Below, piece by piece: positions 1 to 5,887 of a stretch of DNA of 26,059 nucleotides (the first letter of the stretch is position 1; every line of letters starts with the position of its first letter). The position numbers and the translations under genes were made by a program. The stretch covers positions 1 through 26,059 of the forward strand of contig NZER01000314.1 of assembly GCA_002690445.1 (NCBI GenBank), in the 5' to 3' direction. The notes beneath the pieces are model-generated. The model was not told the origin of the DNA. It saw only the letters and a program-made list of their open reading frames with translations, and searched no databases. The stretch comes from Candidatus Pacearchaeota archaeon. Lineage in GTDB: Archaea; Nanoarchaeota; Nanoarchaeia; Pacearchaeales; GW2011-AR1.

Positions 1-1
1 G

Positions 2-262
2 CTTCTAGAAAGCCAGAACCCAGATGCACAGTTAGTTCCTGCCATAGCACACAAGACAGAGATGCAAATTAAGATCACTTCCTACCTGGATAAGGGACAA
101 GCTATCGATGTTGATAACCTTGCCGCAGCTCCACTGGATGCCATGGAAAAGGCTGGTGTCTATAAGAATGACTATTGGGTTCGATGTATTATCAGTTCGA
201 GAAAGAAAGACTGGGTAAACCCCAGAGTAGAGATTGAGATAACCAAATACAAGGGGGATTAA
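2..262 (+). CDS. RusA-like Holliday junction resolvase, 5' truncated by window edge
   Basis: The frame is open from base 2, so the first ATG at 62 is probably internal and the gene enters from outside the window; 86 codons are visible. RusA enzymes are small dimeric, metal-dependent nucleases that cut four-way DNA junctions. The visible part has the family core: a strand, then Asp-Val-Asp-Asn-Leu (Asp at visible residues 36 and 38), a helix ending Ala-Gly-Val, and Asn-Asp (Asp57), followed by a basic strand and an acidic final strand. The spacing of the three Asp matches D70, D72 and D91 of E. coli RusA. The lysine that follows the first Asp pair in RusA (K76) is not seen; Ala/Leu stand at candidate positions. 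The assignment rests on motif spacing, not a search. The next gene starts immediately after the stop. Confidence 0.68.
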   Translation, partial: LLESQNPDAQLVPAIAHKTEMQIKITSYLDKGQAIDVDNLAAAPLDAMEKAGVYKNDYWVRCIISSRKKDWVNPRVEIEITKYKGD

Positions 263-511
263 ATGGATTGGGAAGTCGCGCATAATGCACCGCGTCCACA
301 ATATATTTGTGAAGCTACGCTTCGTAGAAACATAAGACTAACAGATGCTCTACGCGAGCTAGGGTATGTCCATAGCCAAGTAGTAGCGGATCGAGCCCAA
401 CATAAGGTTTGCGAAATAGAGACAGGTAAAACTGTTTTCGTAGGTGACTGCAAGGAAGTAGTTGAATGGCTGTCACCAGGCTTTTGGAAAAAATACCACG
501 GGGAGGAGTAG
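263..511 (+). CDS. Small hypothetical phage protein (82 aa)
   Basis: The ATG follows the stop of the RusA-like gene directly and the end of that gene supplies a purine-rich AAGGGGG ribosome binding site, so the two are probably co-translated. The product is soluble, with no membrane segment or signal peptide, and is mixed charged. A short beta-like stretch (Lys-Thr-Val-Phe-Val-Gly-Asp) precedes a helix-like Val-Val-Glu-Trp-Leu near the C-terminus. I do not recognise the family. Its place beside a resolvase suggests an early or middle gene product, which is inference only. Confidence 0.7.
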   Translation: MDWEVAHNAPRPQYICEATLRRNIRLTDALRELGYVHSQVVADRAQHKVCEIETGKTVFVGDCKEVVEWLSPGFWKKYHGEE

Positions 512-516
512 TTCGG

Positions 517-795
517 ATGAAAGATACACCAGGACCAACACTGAATTATGGCCAGTATGACCCGCCACCATCATGGGGGAAATACTTTGGCTGGTTATTC
601 TTTACTGTGATCATAGGGGGCATTGGCTTCCTTGGCTACATAGCGTCAGTCAACCATGTTGAAGCAGCCTTATATGCAGGAAAAGCAGGTTTGAAAAAGA
701 AGGTAGTGCTTGAGCAAACAGAGGGAGAAGAAACGGTAATAACCCACGAGAACAGAAAGTGGTTAAACAGCAGCGCAAAAGAATGGAGTAAGTAA
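517..795 (+). CDS. Small single-pass membrane protein (92 aa), unknown function
   Basis: A longer frame begins at 466, but that start lies inside the previous gene and has no ribosome binding site. The ATG at 517 has GGGAGGAG about eight bases upstream, so I choose it. The product starts with a short Pro/Gly-rich soluble segment. One strongly hydrophobic segment follows at about residues 23-45 (Phe-Gly-Trp-Leu-Phe-Phe onward), then a charged C-terminal half with several Lys and Glu. It is probably an inner-membrane protein. The stop overlaps the next start (TAATG). No family is recognised; early phage membrane proteins have varied roles and I assign none. Confidence 0.72.
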   Translation: MKDTPGPTLNYGQYDPPPSWGKYFGWLFFTVIIGGIGFLGYIASVNHVEAALYAGKAGLKKKVVLEQTEGEETVITHENRKWLNSSAKEWSK

Positions 796-1064
796 TGGGG
801 CTATTCAGAAAGGGTAAGACAAGAAATAATCTGGCGAAGCATGATTTAGAATCAGTTCATACAGCACTAGAATATATCAATACGAGTGCTTCTACCGTCG
901 CAAGCATGGCAGCAAAATACCACAAGAGATATCTAATGGAGGGCTGTGAAGGAGATAATGATTTCATGGCTATCTGTGACACAACAACCACGGCACTTAA
1001 GGAGGCTTATGAAATCCTGTACCAAATCGTCAACAACAAGCAACAAGAAATCGCAAAAGAGTAG
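795..1064 (+). CDS. Small helical hypothetical protein (89 aa)
   Basis: It starts in a TAATG overlap with the membrane-protein gene, which suggests translational coupling. The N-terminus is basic (Arg-Lys-Gly-Lys-Thr-Arg). The rest looks all-helical: two amphipathic stretches joined by a Gly/Asp-rich turn, ending in Gln/Lys/Glu-rich helix. There is no membrane segment and no catalytic motif that I recognise. Function is unknown. It belongs to the same plus-strand unit as its neighbours. Confidence 0.65.
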   Translation: MGLFRKGKTRNNLAKHDLESVHTALEYINTSASTVASMAAKYHKRYLMEGCEGDNDFMAICDTTTTALKEAYEILYQIVNNKQQEIAKE

Positions 1065-1073
1065 GGGGAAGAA

Positions 1074-1340
1074 ATGGAAAAGAAAACCGAAGTTAAAGAA
1101 AATCATAATCGAGAGGACCAGCATTATACGGAAACCTGGTACAGAGACCAGCTCAAGCTCGGACATACTTGCAGACTCCCTCACTCATTCAACTCACCAA
1201 AATACAAAGACGCCAGAGAATTAGTTTATAAAGAATTTGCAAGATCACAGAGAAATAAAAAGATTTTGAATGTCGTCGCTATGTCGATGGTAATTATCAG
1301 TATCTCTTATTTAATATTCTCTTTCGGGTTTAGAAGCTGA
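1074..1340 (+). CDS. Small C-terminally anchored membrane protein (88 aa)
   Basis: The start follows the previous stop after a short gap that holds a GGGGGA ribosome binding site. About 60 hydrophilic residues rich in Lys, Glu, His and Arg are followed by a hydrophobic segment close to the end, at about residues 64-84 (Ile-Leu-Asn-Val-Val-Ala onward). This gives a tail-anchored topology. A second frame in the same bases (946-1224) is rejected because it lacks a ribosome binding site and overlaps two genes. The last 34 bases overlap the 3' end of the convergent HExxE gene, with no terminator between the modules. Function is unknown. Confidence 0.65.
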   Translation: MEKKTEVKENHNREDQHYTETWYRDQLKLGHTCRLPHSFNSPKYKDARELVYKEFARSQRNKKILNVVAMSMVIISISYLIFSFGFRS

Positions 1341-1645
1341 CAGTTACAGATTTTCATACCGCCAGTTATACCCGCTAATAGTAGTCCAAATGTCTGTATG
1401 AAGTGGTGGGGAATATCAGCGTCAGTCATCTCGTTGATGCACTCCATCACTTCATGCCAGAATGTTTCCCATTCGAGAGAGGGCTCTAGTCCTTCTCTTA
1501 TTTGAATTTCCAAATCTTGAATACACCAAGACCCAAAGATAAACTCTCCAGGCTCAGAACAATCAGGCACTTCTACATATTTGATTGTCACAGTATGGGG
1601 TCCGACCTTAATTGTTCTTGGCAGCGAAAGCTTCTTACCTTCCAT
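1307..1645 (-). CDS. Putative phage metal-binding HExxE protein (112 aa)
   Basis: The product resembles a family of small phage proteins with an N-terminal beta region (Ile-Lys-Val-Gly, then Thr-Val-Thr-Ile-Lys-Tyr) and a central helix carrying a metallopeptidase-like His-Glu. Here the motif is Trp-His-Glu-Val-Met-Glu, with His64, Glu65 and Glu68, followed by His80-His81. Classical zinc peptidases have HExxH, so the third position is Glu rather than His. Catalytic activity cannot be inferred. The start has GGAAGGGAAG seven bases upstream and overlaps the end of the phosphoesterase gene by 11 bases. It is the last gene of the minus-strand module and overlaps the convergent plus-strand gene by 34 bases. 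Confidence 0.65.
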   Translation of the reverse strand: MEGKKLSLPRTIKVGPHTVTIKYVEVPDCSEPGEFIFGSWCIQDLEIQIREGLEPSLEWETFWHEVMECINEMTDADIPHHFIQTFGLLLAGITGGMKICNCQLLNPKENIK

Positions 1646-2384
1646 TGATCAACTTCCCTTCCAAGACACAAGAGCCGTTAACAATTGGGACTGGTACTAG
1701 GATTGGAGTCCCATCTTTCATAATATAAGCAGTGCCAAAGCCTGTGATTGCAAAGCGTTTCACTTTACTTGCGGGCATATAGTCTTTCATGGCATCAGGA
1801 TCACCTAACCAACCCATCGTGGCACCGGTAATAAGTTCTCCAGTCTGGAGCTTCTTCTCGATAACCATTGCCATTCGGTGGGTATGTCCAATGGCTATCG
1901 ACATACCAGCCATATTGAGAGATTGACTATGAGCAGTCTTACCAGCGTGACCGATATCATGAGCGAGGATGAGATTACCGAGGCGGAGGTGATCGAGGTA
2001 ATCGAAATGAGCAAAGCCGAGCCTTTCGAAATCGAGGAGGCCGGGAACATTGATCATATCGTATATCTCAGGAGCCTTAGAACTCAGATACTTGTAGACT
2101 CTGTTCTCATGGTTCCCCATGATGAAGTGACGTTTGGCACTACCGGCGGCCTTATCAATTCTCTCAAGGAGCTGCTTTGCGACAGCTATTTCTTGGGCGA
2201 ATCGCATGACTTTTGAAGGAGACTTATCGTGCCGCGACAAGCTGTAGACATCAAGGAAGTCACCAGTCAGAACAAGATGATCTGGCTTAAATGCCCTTAG
2301 AGCCTTCAGCGCACATGATACGGCTTTTTTATCGTACCAGGGACAGTGAGTGTCCGGCCAGATGAAGACCCTTTTAAGAGCCAT
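1635..2384 (-). CDS. Calcineurin-like metallophosphoesterase (249 aa)
   Basis: The dinuclear metallophosphoesterase signature is complete. It has Asp11-x-His13, Gly41-Asp42, Gly-Asn91-His92-Glu, His142, and Gly-His167-Thr-His169, in the order and spacing of the family. Such enzymes hydrolyse phosphomonoesters or diesters with two divalent metals. Related proteins are common in phages, where substrates are rarely known. No signal peptide is seen, so it is probably cytoplasmic. The start overlaps the end of the endolysin gene by 11 bases. Its position after the lysis genes does not indicate its target; nucleic acid or nucleotide turnover is possible but unproven. Confidence 0.88.
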   Translation of the reverse strand: MALKRVFIWPDTHCPWYDKKAVSCALKALRAFKPDHLVLTGDFLDVYSLSRHDKSPSKVMRFAQEIAVAKQLLERIDKAAGSAKRHFIMGNHENRVYKYLSSKAPEIYDMINVPGLLDFERLGFAHFDYLDHLRLGNLILAHDIGHAGKTAHSQSLNMAGMSIAIGHTHRMAMVIEKKLQTGELITGATMGWLGDPDAMKDYMPASKVKRFAITGFGTAYIMKDGTPILVPVPIVNGSCVLEGKLINGR

Positions 2385-2787
2385 CTATCCAATGCCAGTT
2401 CTTATCTATCCATCTTGCTCGCTTAGTAGGTCGTTGGTCTACATGAATCCAACTTGGATACAAGCCAAGCCCAGAAGCGTGGTGCTTATCTGCGAGCGCG
2501 TATAACTTTAAAATCCCCATCTTATCTATCTCCCCTTTATTCCAGTAAGTAATATCAGCAGCATAGAGGGTGTGATTCCTTGGAATATGCCAAGAGCGTT
2601 TAGCTCCACCTACCTTGGCATTGTGTGTTTCACATCTCGCCCCTGACGTTACTCGTACCGGAACTCCCAGGGAAACCCTTATCCCTTCGAGCAATGTTAT
2701 TAGATCACTCGATACTATCACCTCACATTTACACCCACATCGGCATTCAAACTCAGATTGGGAGAAGTGCTTACTTAGTTTCGTCAT
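2374..2787 (-). CDS. M15-family endolysin (D-Ala-D-Ala peptidase type, 137 aa)
   Basis: This is a short M15_3-type protein of the kind that phages use as endolysin to cut peptidoglycan peptide bridges. Features in order are the Cys-rich Cys-Arg-Cys-Gly-Cys near residue 15-19, Thr-Ser-Gly-Ala-Arg-Cys at 47-52, Ser65-x-His67, Ala-Ala-Asp78, and Ile-His115-Val-Asp. His67, Asp78 and His115 are the expected zinc ligands. The His-Asp spacing is x10 instead of the usual x6, so the loop has about four extra residues. No signal peptide is seen, consistent with holin-dependent release. AGGAGA lies seven bases before the ATG. It follows the holin-like genes. Confidence 0.88.
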   Translation of the reverse strand: MTKLSKHFSQSEFECRCGCKCEVIVSSDLITLLEGIRVSLGVPVRVTSGARCETHNAKVGGAKRSWHIPRNHTLYAADITYWNKGEIDKMGILKLYALADKHHASGLGLYPSWIHVDQRPTKRARWIDKNWHWIDGS

Positions 2788-2926
2788 CGATAATTCTCCT
2801 AATCATCTCTAGCTTAAACTGAATTGCCCCATATATGGTTATTATATCGTCTTTGTTTTTAGTAACAAGCAGTAGATCTAGCAGTCCTTTAACGTCTCTT
2901 GCTAGCATTTGTGCTTTAATGGACAC
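2771..2926 (-). CDS. Small helical hypothetical protein in lysis cassette (51 aa)
   Basis: This frame runs from a GTG at 2926, immediately after the stop of the upstream frame (TAAGTG), to a TAA at 2771-2773 inside the endolysin gene, with a 17-base overlap. An ATG at 2908 would give 45 residues, but has no clear ribosome binding site. The GTG has only a weak one and could depend on coupling. The product is amphipathic: a leucine-rich helix, a Lys-Asn-Lys-Asp turn and a charged second helix ending Asp-Asp-Glu-Thr-Lys. The composition looks protein-like and the gene fills a gap that would otherwise be empty. I do not recognise a family. Confidence 0.5.
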   Translation of the reverse strand: MSIKAQMLARDVKGLLDLLLVTKNKDDIITIYGAIQFKLEMIRRIIDDETK

Positions 2927-3327
2927 TTACCATATCCACTTAACTTTTACTCCTGCACCATAATCCCCAAGGGTATCAGTCCAGGCATCGGCAGAAGCGA
3001 ATAGAGATTCAGAAACTCGGTGATTGTAAATCAATCGACCAGTAAGCTTCTCAGGCGTTACGTCGGCAGTCAACCCAAGATGTCCACTACCGACTATAGC
3101 TTTGGGTCAGCGATTATCCCAATATGCTTAATGGCATTAGACTTTGATTCGCCAGCCTTAGTGATTGCCCTGGCTCCGGCATAGCCGAGTGCAGATAAGG
3201 CTGTAGCAACAAGCCCTAACCCCTGGAGAACAGTATTGTTTTCAACAGCACCAGAGCTCAAAATGGCTCCAGTAAGAATAGCCACCAGGCTCAACCAGAA
3301 CTCCGTAGTCTTATAACCTTTAGTCAT
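2927..3327 (-). CDS. Predicted -1 frameshift product: holin-like protein fused to beta-rich C-terminus (133 aa)
   Basis: A shift of -1 at 3100-3106 would make ribosomes leave the holin-like frame after Pro-Lys (residue 76) and add 57 residues, ending at the TAA at 2927-2929. The extension is Gly-rich and alternates polar and hydrophobic residues, ending Gly-Val-Lys-Val-Lys-Trp-Ile-Trp, like a beta-strand or barrel end. Its frame opens only at 3106 and has no ATG or GTG; the first possible start is a TTG at 3073 with a poor ribosome binding site. The alternative is that the extension is made separately from that TTG or from an unusual start, or is not made. The frame is clearly open; the shift is inferred. 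Confidence 0.5.
3062..3106 (-). promoter_or_regulatory. Putative -1 programmed ribosomal frameshift signal
   Basis: In the frame of the holin-like gene the codons read GAC CCA AAG CTA TAG, so C CCA AAG (3106-3100) is a perfect X XXY YYZ slippery heptamer. Five bases later (3099-3095) a stem begins: GTCGGTAG at 3094-3087 pairs with CTGCCGAC at 3069-3062, with one G-U pair. A further T-A pair (3086/3070) makes it nine pairs around a 15-base loop. The zero-frame stop lies between the heptamer and the stem. Heptamer, spacer and stem all fall within the ranges known for bacterial and phage -1 sites. The loop TTGGG could instead pair with CCCAA of the heptamer. Confidence 0.58.
3094..3327 (-). CDS. 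Holin-like two-helix membrane protein (77 aa)
   Basis: A longer frame begins at 3444 but lies within the preceding gene. The ATG at 3327 has GGGGG six bases upstream and gives a typical small product. It begins with Lys-Gly-Tyr-Lys-Thr-Thr-Glu-Phe-Trp, then has a hydrophobic segment at about 10-26 and a second at about 33-52, separated by a short polar loop, and a basic tail. This start and topology fit class II-like phage holins that sit beside endolysins and permeabilise the inner membrane. It is encoded three genes after the tail fibre and before the endolysin. The last codons contain the proposed frameshift site. Start overlaps the previous gene by eight bases. Confidence 0.72.
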   Translation of the reverse strand: MTKGYKTTEFWLSLVAILTGAILSSGAVENNTVLQGLGLVATALSALGYAGARAITKAGESKSNAIKHIGIIADPKL

Positions 3328-3553
3328 TATCATCCCCCTGCTTTGCCCAACGGATTCTAGATTCCTCTCGGAATTCATAGAACGCACGTTGGAAGTCTTG
3401 TAATTTATTCCGCATCTCCTGGACTTGGTCCTCAAGTGCGGCAAGTCTATATTCTACAGAGCCGCCGTTGGCCTTCTGCATCCCCTTTTCGACAAGCTTA
3501 ACCAGCGCCATCACAACGCCAACCAAGGCTGCTGTAGTCGCGCTGTCTTCCAT
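3320..3553 (-). CDS. Small membrane/coiled-coil lysis-cassette protein (77 aa)
   Basis: Two adjacent ATGs (3556 and 3553) are possible; the second has AAGGA at better spacing and overlaps the TGA of the fibre gene. A moderately hydrophobic N-terminal segment (about residues 5-22) is followed by a long heptad-like helix with Leu/Val/Met at regular intervals (about 31-60) and a charged tail. An N-terminal anchor plus coiled coil is seen in inner-membrane spanins and in some holin-accessory proteins. It is not diagnostic here, and no partner lipoprotein with a lipobox is visible. Its place in the lysis cassette supports a membrane or envelope role. Confidence 0.6.
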   Translation of the reverse strand: MEDSATTAALVGVVMALVKLVEKGMQKANGGSVEYRLAALEDQVQEMRNKLQDFQRAFYEFREESRIRWAKQGDDND

Positions 3554-5331
3554 CATTCGTCCTTGATATAGTTCTTACCTGTCAACTTACCGAGGTCTGA
3601 AACGACCTCCTCCATATTGATACGCACTGTCTTTCCGGTGAGGCTATTTTGGGAAAAATACTCCCATTCACCCTGTGCGTTGTGGGGAGATAGCCGGGTA
3701 ACATTACCTTGCCCATCGATGACTTGCATTGTCGAATCGCCGTAGGGCTGCGTAGGCGGCGTAAAATTATTCAGCCAAACTGCCCGCTTGACGATCCGCA
3801 GTTCGTCCATCCAGCCATCATGCCCTAGCGTTAATTCAGTGTTCCATGAATTGCCGATATTCATCCCGCCGGGCCAAGTTACTGCCGTAGTAAGAGGGCC
3901 ATACCCCTTCAGGGTTCCGTCACGAAACATTAGAACGGTGTTACCAGTCCGAACGTATGCAACATGGTACCACGCACTGGAACCATCAACCGCCGCTGCA
4001 ATGCCGGTGTCTGCCGAAGCAGTCAACACCCCCGTACCCCCGGACCCATAAGTGAACGACCACTTTTGAGTAGAATCATAAAGGATCCGAAAACTCCCGG
4101 CGTCATTGTGAGTTGCAGAACTAAGCAATCGTCGGCCAGAAACGCCATTGTCGAGCGTCTGAAACTTGACCCAAAAGTCTATGGTGAAATCCCCGTACCC
4201 CAAATCGAAAGAGGAATCATGGGAGCCCCCGTTAGCGTCTAGGAAATCTCCTGCGCTTCTGTCAAAAAGCATTGAGCTAGAGCCGAACTTGTATTGCGCG
4301 GTGTCGACTTCTGCTCCGGTCCGGCTTGCGTTGCTTAATCCGAAGCCGCCAGAATCGGCGAAGCCCGCTCCACTGGTGGCGGCGTCACTGCCTTCGAAGT
4401 GCATTAGGATGGCATTATCCAAACCTACTTCACTTTTTGCGAATAGCTTTGAATACCCCGTTGCGACAGTCGGAACAGCCGCCAGCGACTTAAGCGCAAC
4501 CGCACCATCTGCACCAATAGACATCCGTTCTGCCGCAGTGTTACTGCCATCCGGCGTAGTCCAAAACGTGAGTTCTGTTGGTAAATCGTTGTTTGCAGAT
4601 GTCCCTTGGACCCGCGCCTCAATCTTTGCACCCCGTTCGAAGTTCGTTCCGTCATGGCCCAAGAAATCAATAGTCCCAAGAACAGCATCATCATCCACCA
4701 ATGCCGGGGATGCTTCTGTATTGTCGGCTTTTCTAAATGTGATTTTAGGGGTGGTCGCTTTGGTGTCGTGGTAGCAGGACACCAGCACTTCGGCATCGCC
4801 CGCCGCTTTGGACACCTCCAATAACGAATCGGGGCTGGTTGTGTTAATGCCTACATTCCCCGAACTATCAATCTGTAGTCGCTCGTTTGAGCCGTTGGTG
4901 TAAAACTTCATGGCATCGCCATTATTGCTATAGGCAATTTTTCCCTGCAACACGCCATTGCCAAAGCGAATACCACAATCTTGAGTGGTACCACCGTAAA
5001 TGCCTAAAAACGACGCTCCATCACTCTCAATTACAGCGTGTGTGCTGGCATCCGTTGCCGCGCCGCAACTCCCTTCGAAGACGTGTAGAATTTGCGTCGG
5101 TGCATCCGTCCCAAGCCCGACATACCCATCACTCCCTTGAACAACCAGCGCGTTTGCTTCCCCCGAAGCCTCGACGCGAAAATCCAAATCGTCTCCGTCC
5201 TCGTTGATAACGACTTCGGTGTCTTTGATAGTGATCTGATCGTCGTTGCTCGAACTCTGATCGTCTACCCCTGCGTGCTCCGAGCTACCTGCTCCACCGC
5301 TAGGGGTTTCTTGTAACATGTTAAAGGGCAT
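3553..5331 (-). CDS. Tail fibre / receptor-binding protein with LamG domain (592 aa)
   Basis: The N-terminal 280 residues hold repeats of the fibre type Gly-x-Val-Gly-[LI]-[GN]-Thr-x-x-Pro (near 71-79 and 158-167; a degenerate third at about 269-280) within beta-rich modules. Residues about 305-530 form a concanavalin A-like LamG domain: Phe-Thr-Ile-Asp-Phe-Trp-Val near 382, Trp-Tyr-His-Val-Ala-Tyr near 454, and Gly-x-Met-Asp-Glu-Leu-Arg near 506. LamG domains often bind glycans, so this is the best candidate for host recognition. The C-terminus ends in a helical fibre-like tail without a recognisable S74 chaperone. AAGGAG precedes the ATG. The gene looks richer in GC than its neighbours. Confidence 0.82.
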   Translation of the reverse strand: MPFNMLQETPSGGAGSSEHAGVDDQSSSNDDQITIKDTEVVINEDGDDLDFRVEASGEANALVVQGSDGYVGLGTDAPTQILHVFEGSCGAATDASTHAVIESDGASFLGIYGGTTQDCGIRFGNGVLQGKIAYSNNGDAMKFYTNGSNERLQIDSSGNVGINTTSPDSLLEVSKAAGDAEVLVSCYHDTKATTPKITFRKADNTEASPALVDDDAVLGTIDFLGHDGTNFERGAKIEARVQGTSANNDLPTELTFWTTPDGSNTAAERMSIGADGAVALKSLAAVPTVATGYSKLFAKSEVGLDNAILMHFEGSDAATSGAGFADSGGFGLSNASRTGAEVDTAQYKFGSSSMLFDRSAGDFLDANGGSHDSSFDLGYGDFTIDFWVKFQTLDNGVSGRRLLSSATHNDAGSFRILYDSTQKWSFTYGSGGTGVLTASADTGIAAAVDGSSAWYHVAYVRTGNTVLMFRDGTLKGYGPLTTAVTWPGGMNIGNSWNTELTLGHDGWMDELRIVKRAVWLNNFTPPTQPYGDSTMQVIDGQGNVTRLSPHNAQGEWEYFSQNSLTGKTVRINMEEVVSDLGKLTGKNYIKDE

Positions 5332-5887
5332 TTTCTTTCTCCTTAAATCTGATTACCCAGGCAACTCTGCCCTTCATATCTTCAAGCTGTCGTAATATAT
5401 TTGCACATGTTTCCATCGGGTAGACGCCACCAGGCACATGAGGATGATGAGACAACCAGACTGTCGGATAGTCATCGGATGCTTTTATCAGAAAGCTGCC
5501 AGTCACATTCCCATCTTGCAACACGTTCTCTTTGGGTGGCATCTCGGTCCCATCCTTAGACCAACTCCACACCAGGAAGTCGTGGTCCTGATACTCAAAC
5601 CCTTCTTCCTCAGTATCGAGAACGTACCAATCACCGCTAGAAGAGGAGGCATTCTCCTCGATTCGTTTCTTGTAGTCGTAGACGGTTTCGTCGGCTAGCG
5701 GGAGAGTTAGGGTATTCGCCGCTGCTTTGTTGCCTGCCACAAAATGACAGTCCCTCACGAACTCGCCAGGGATGGACGCTCGCATTTCTGGCATCCAGGT
5801 CTGCGGTTTTATGCCTTTGCATATTTGGCTAATGACAACCTTCACGTACTCATCGTAGCCATCGCATCTAATCGTCGGGTTTGGCAT
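5321..5887 (-). CDS. Hypothetical protein before tail fibre (188 aa)
   Basis: The frame could start at 5914, but the ATG at 5887 has GAGGAAG just upstream and forms a TAATG overlap with the previous gene, the common pattern in this module. The product is soluble with no membrane segment. It contains a Ser-rich run near residue 80-85, an acidic Glu-Glu-Glu stretch, a His-rich Ser-His-His-Pro-His near residue 147 and several Trp residues. I do not recognise a family. Its position between virion genes and the fibre gene suggests a fibre-associated, assembly or tail protein. It overlaps the fibre start by 11 bases. Confidence 0.68.
   Translation of the reverse strand: MPNPTIRCDGYDEYVKVVISQICKGIKPQTWMPEMRASIPGEFVRDCHFVAGNKAAANTLTLPLADETVYDYKKRIEENASSSSGDWYVLDTEEEGFEYQDHDFLVWSWSKDGTEMPPKENVLQDGNVTGSFLIKASDDYPTVWLSHHPHVPGGVYPMETCANILRQLEDMKGRVAWVIRFKEKENAL

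Noticed and set aside
946..1224. Plus-strand basic 92-codon frame
   Set aside because: It overlaps two better-supported genes in another frame and has no ribosome binding site of its own.
2924..2929. Read-through of the TAA joining the frameshift extension to the 51-aa protein
   Set aside because: They are in the same frame, but the stop is a TAA directly followed by a GTG start; coupled re-initiation is simpler.
4166..4774. Plus-strand 202-codon open frame opposite the tail fibre
   Set aside because: It lies wholly antisense to a well-supported fibre gene, lacks a ribosome binding site and has a Ser/Pro/Ala-rich shadow composition.
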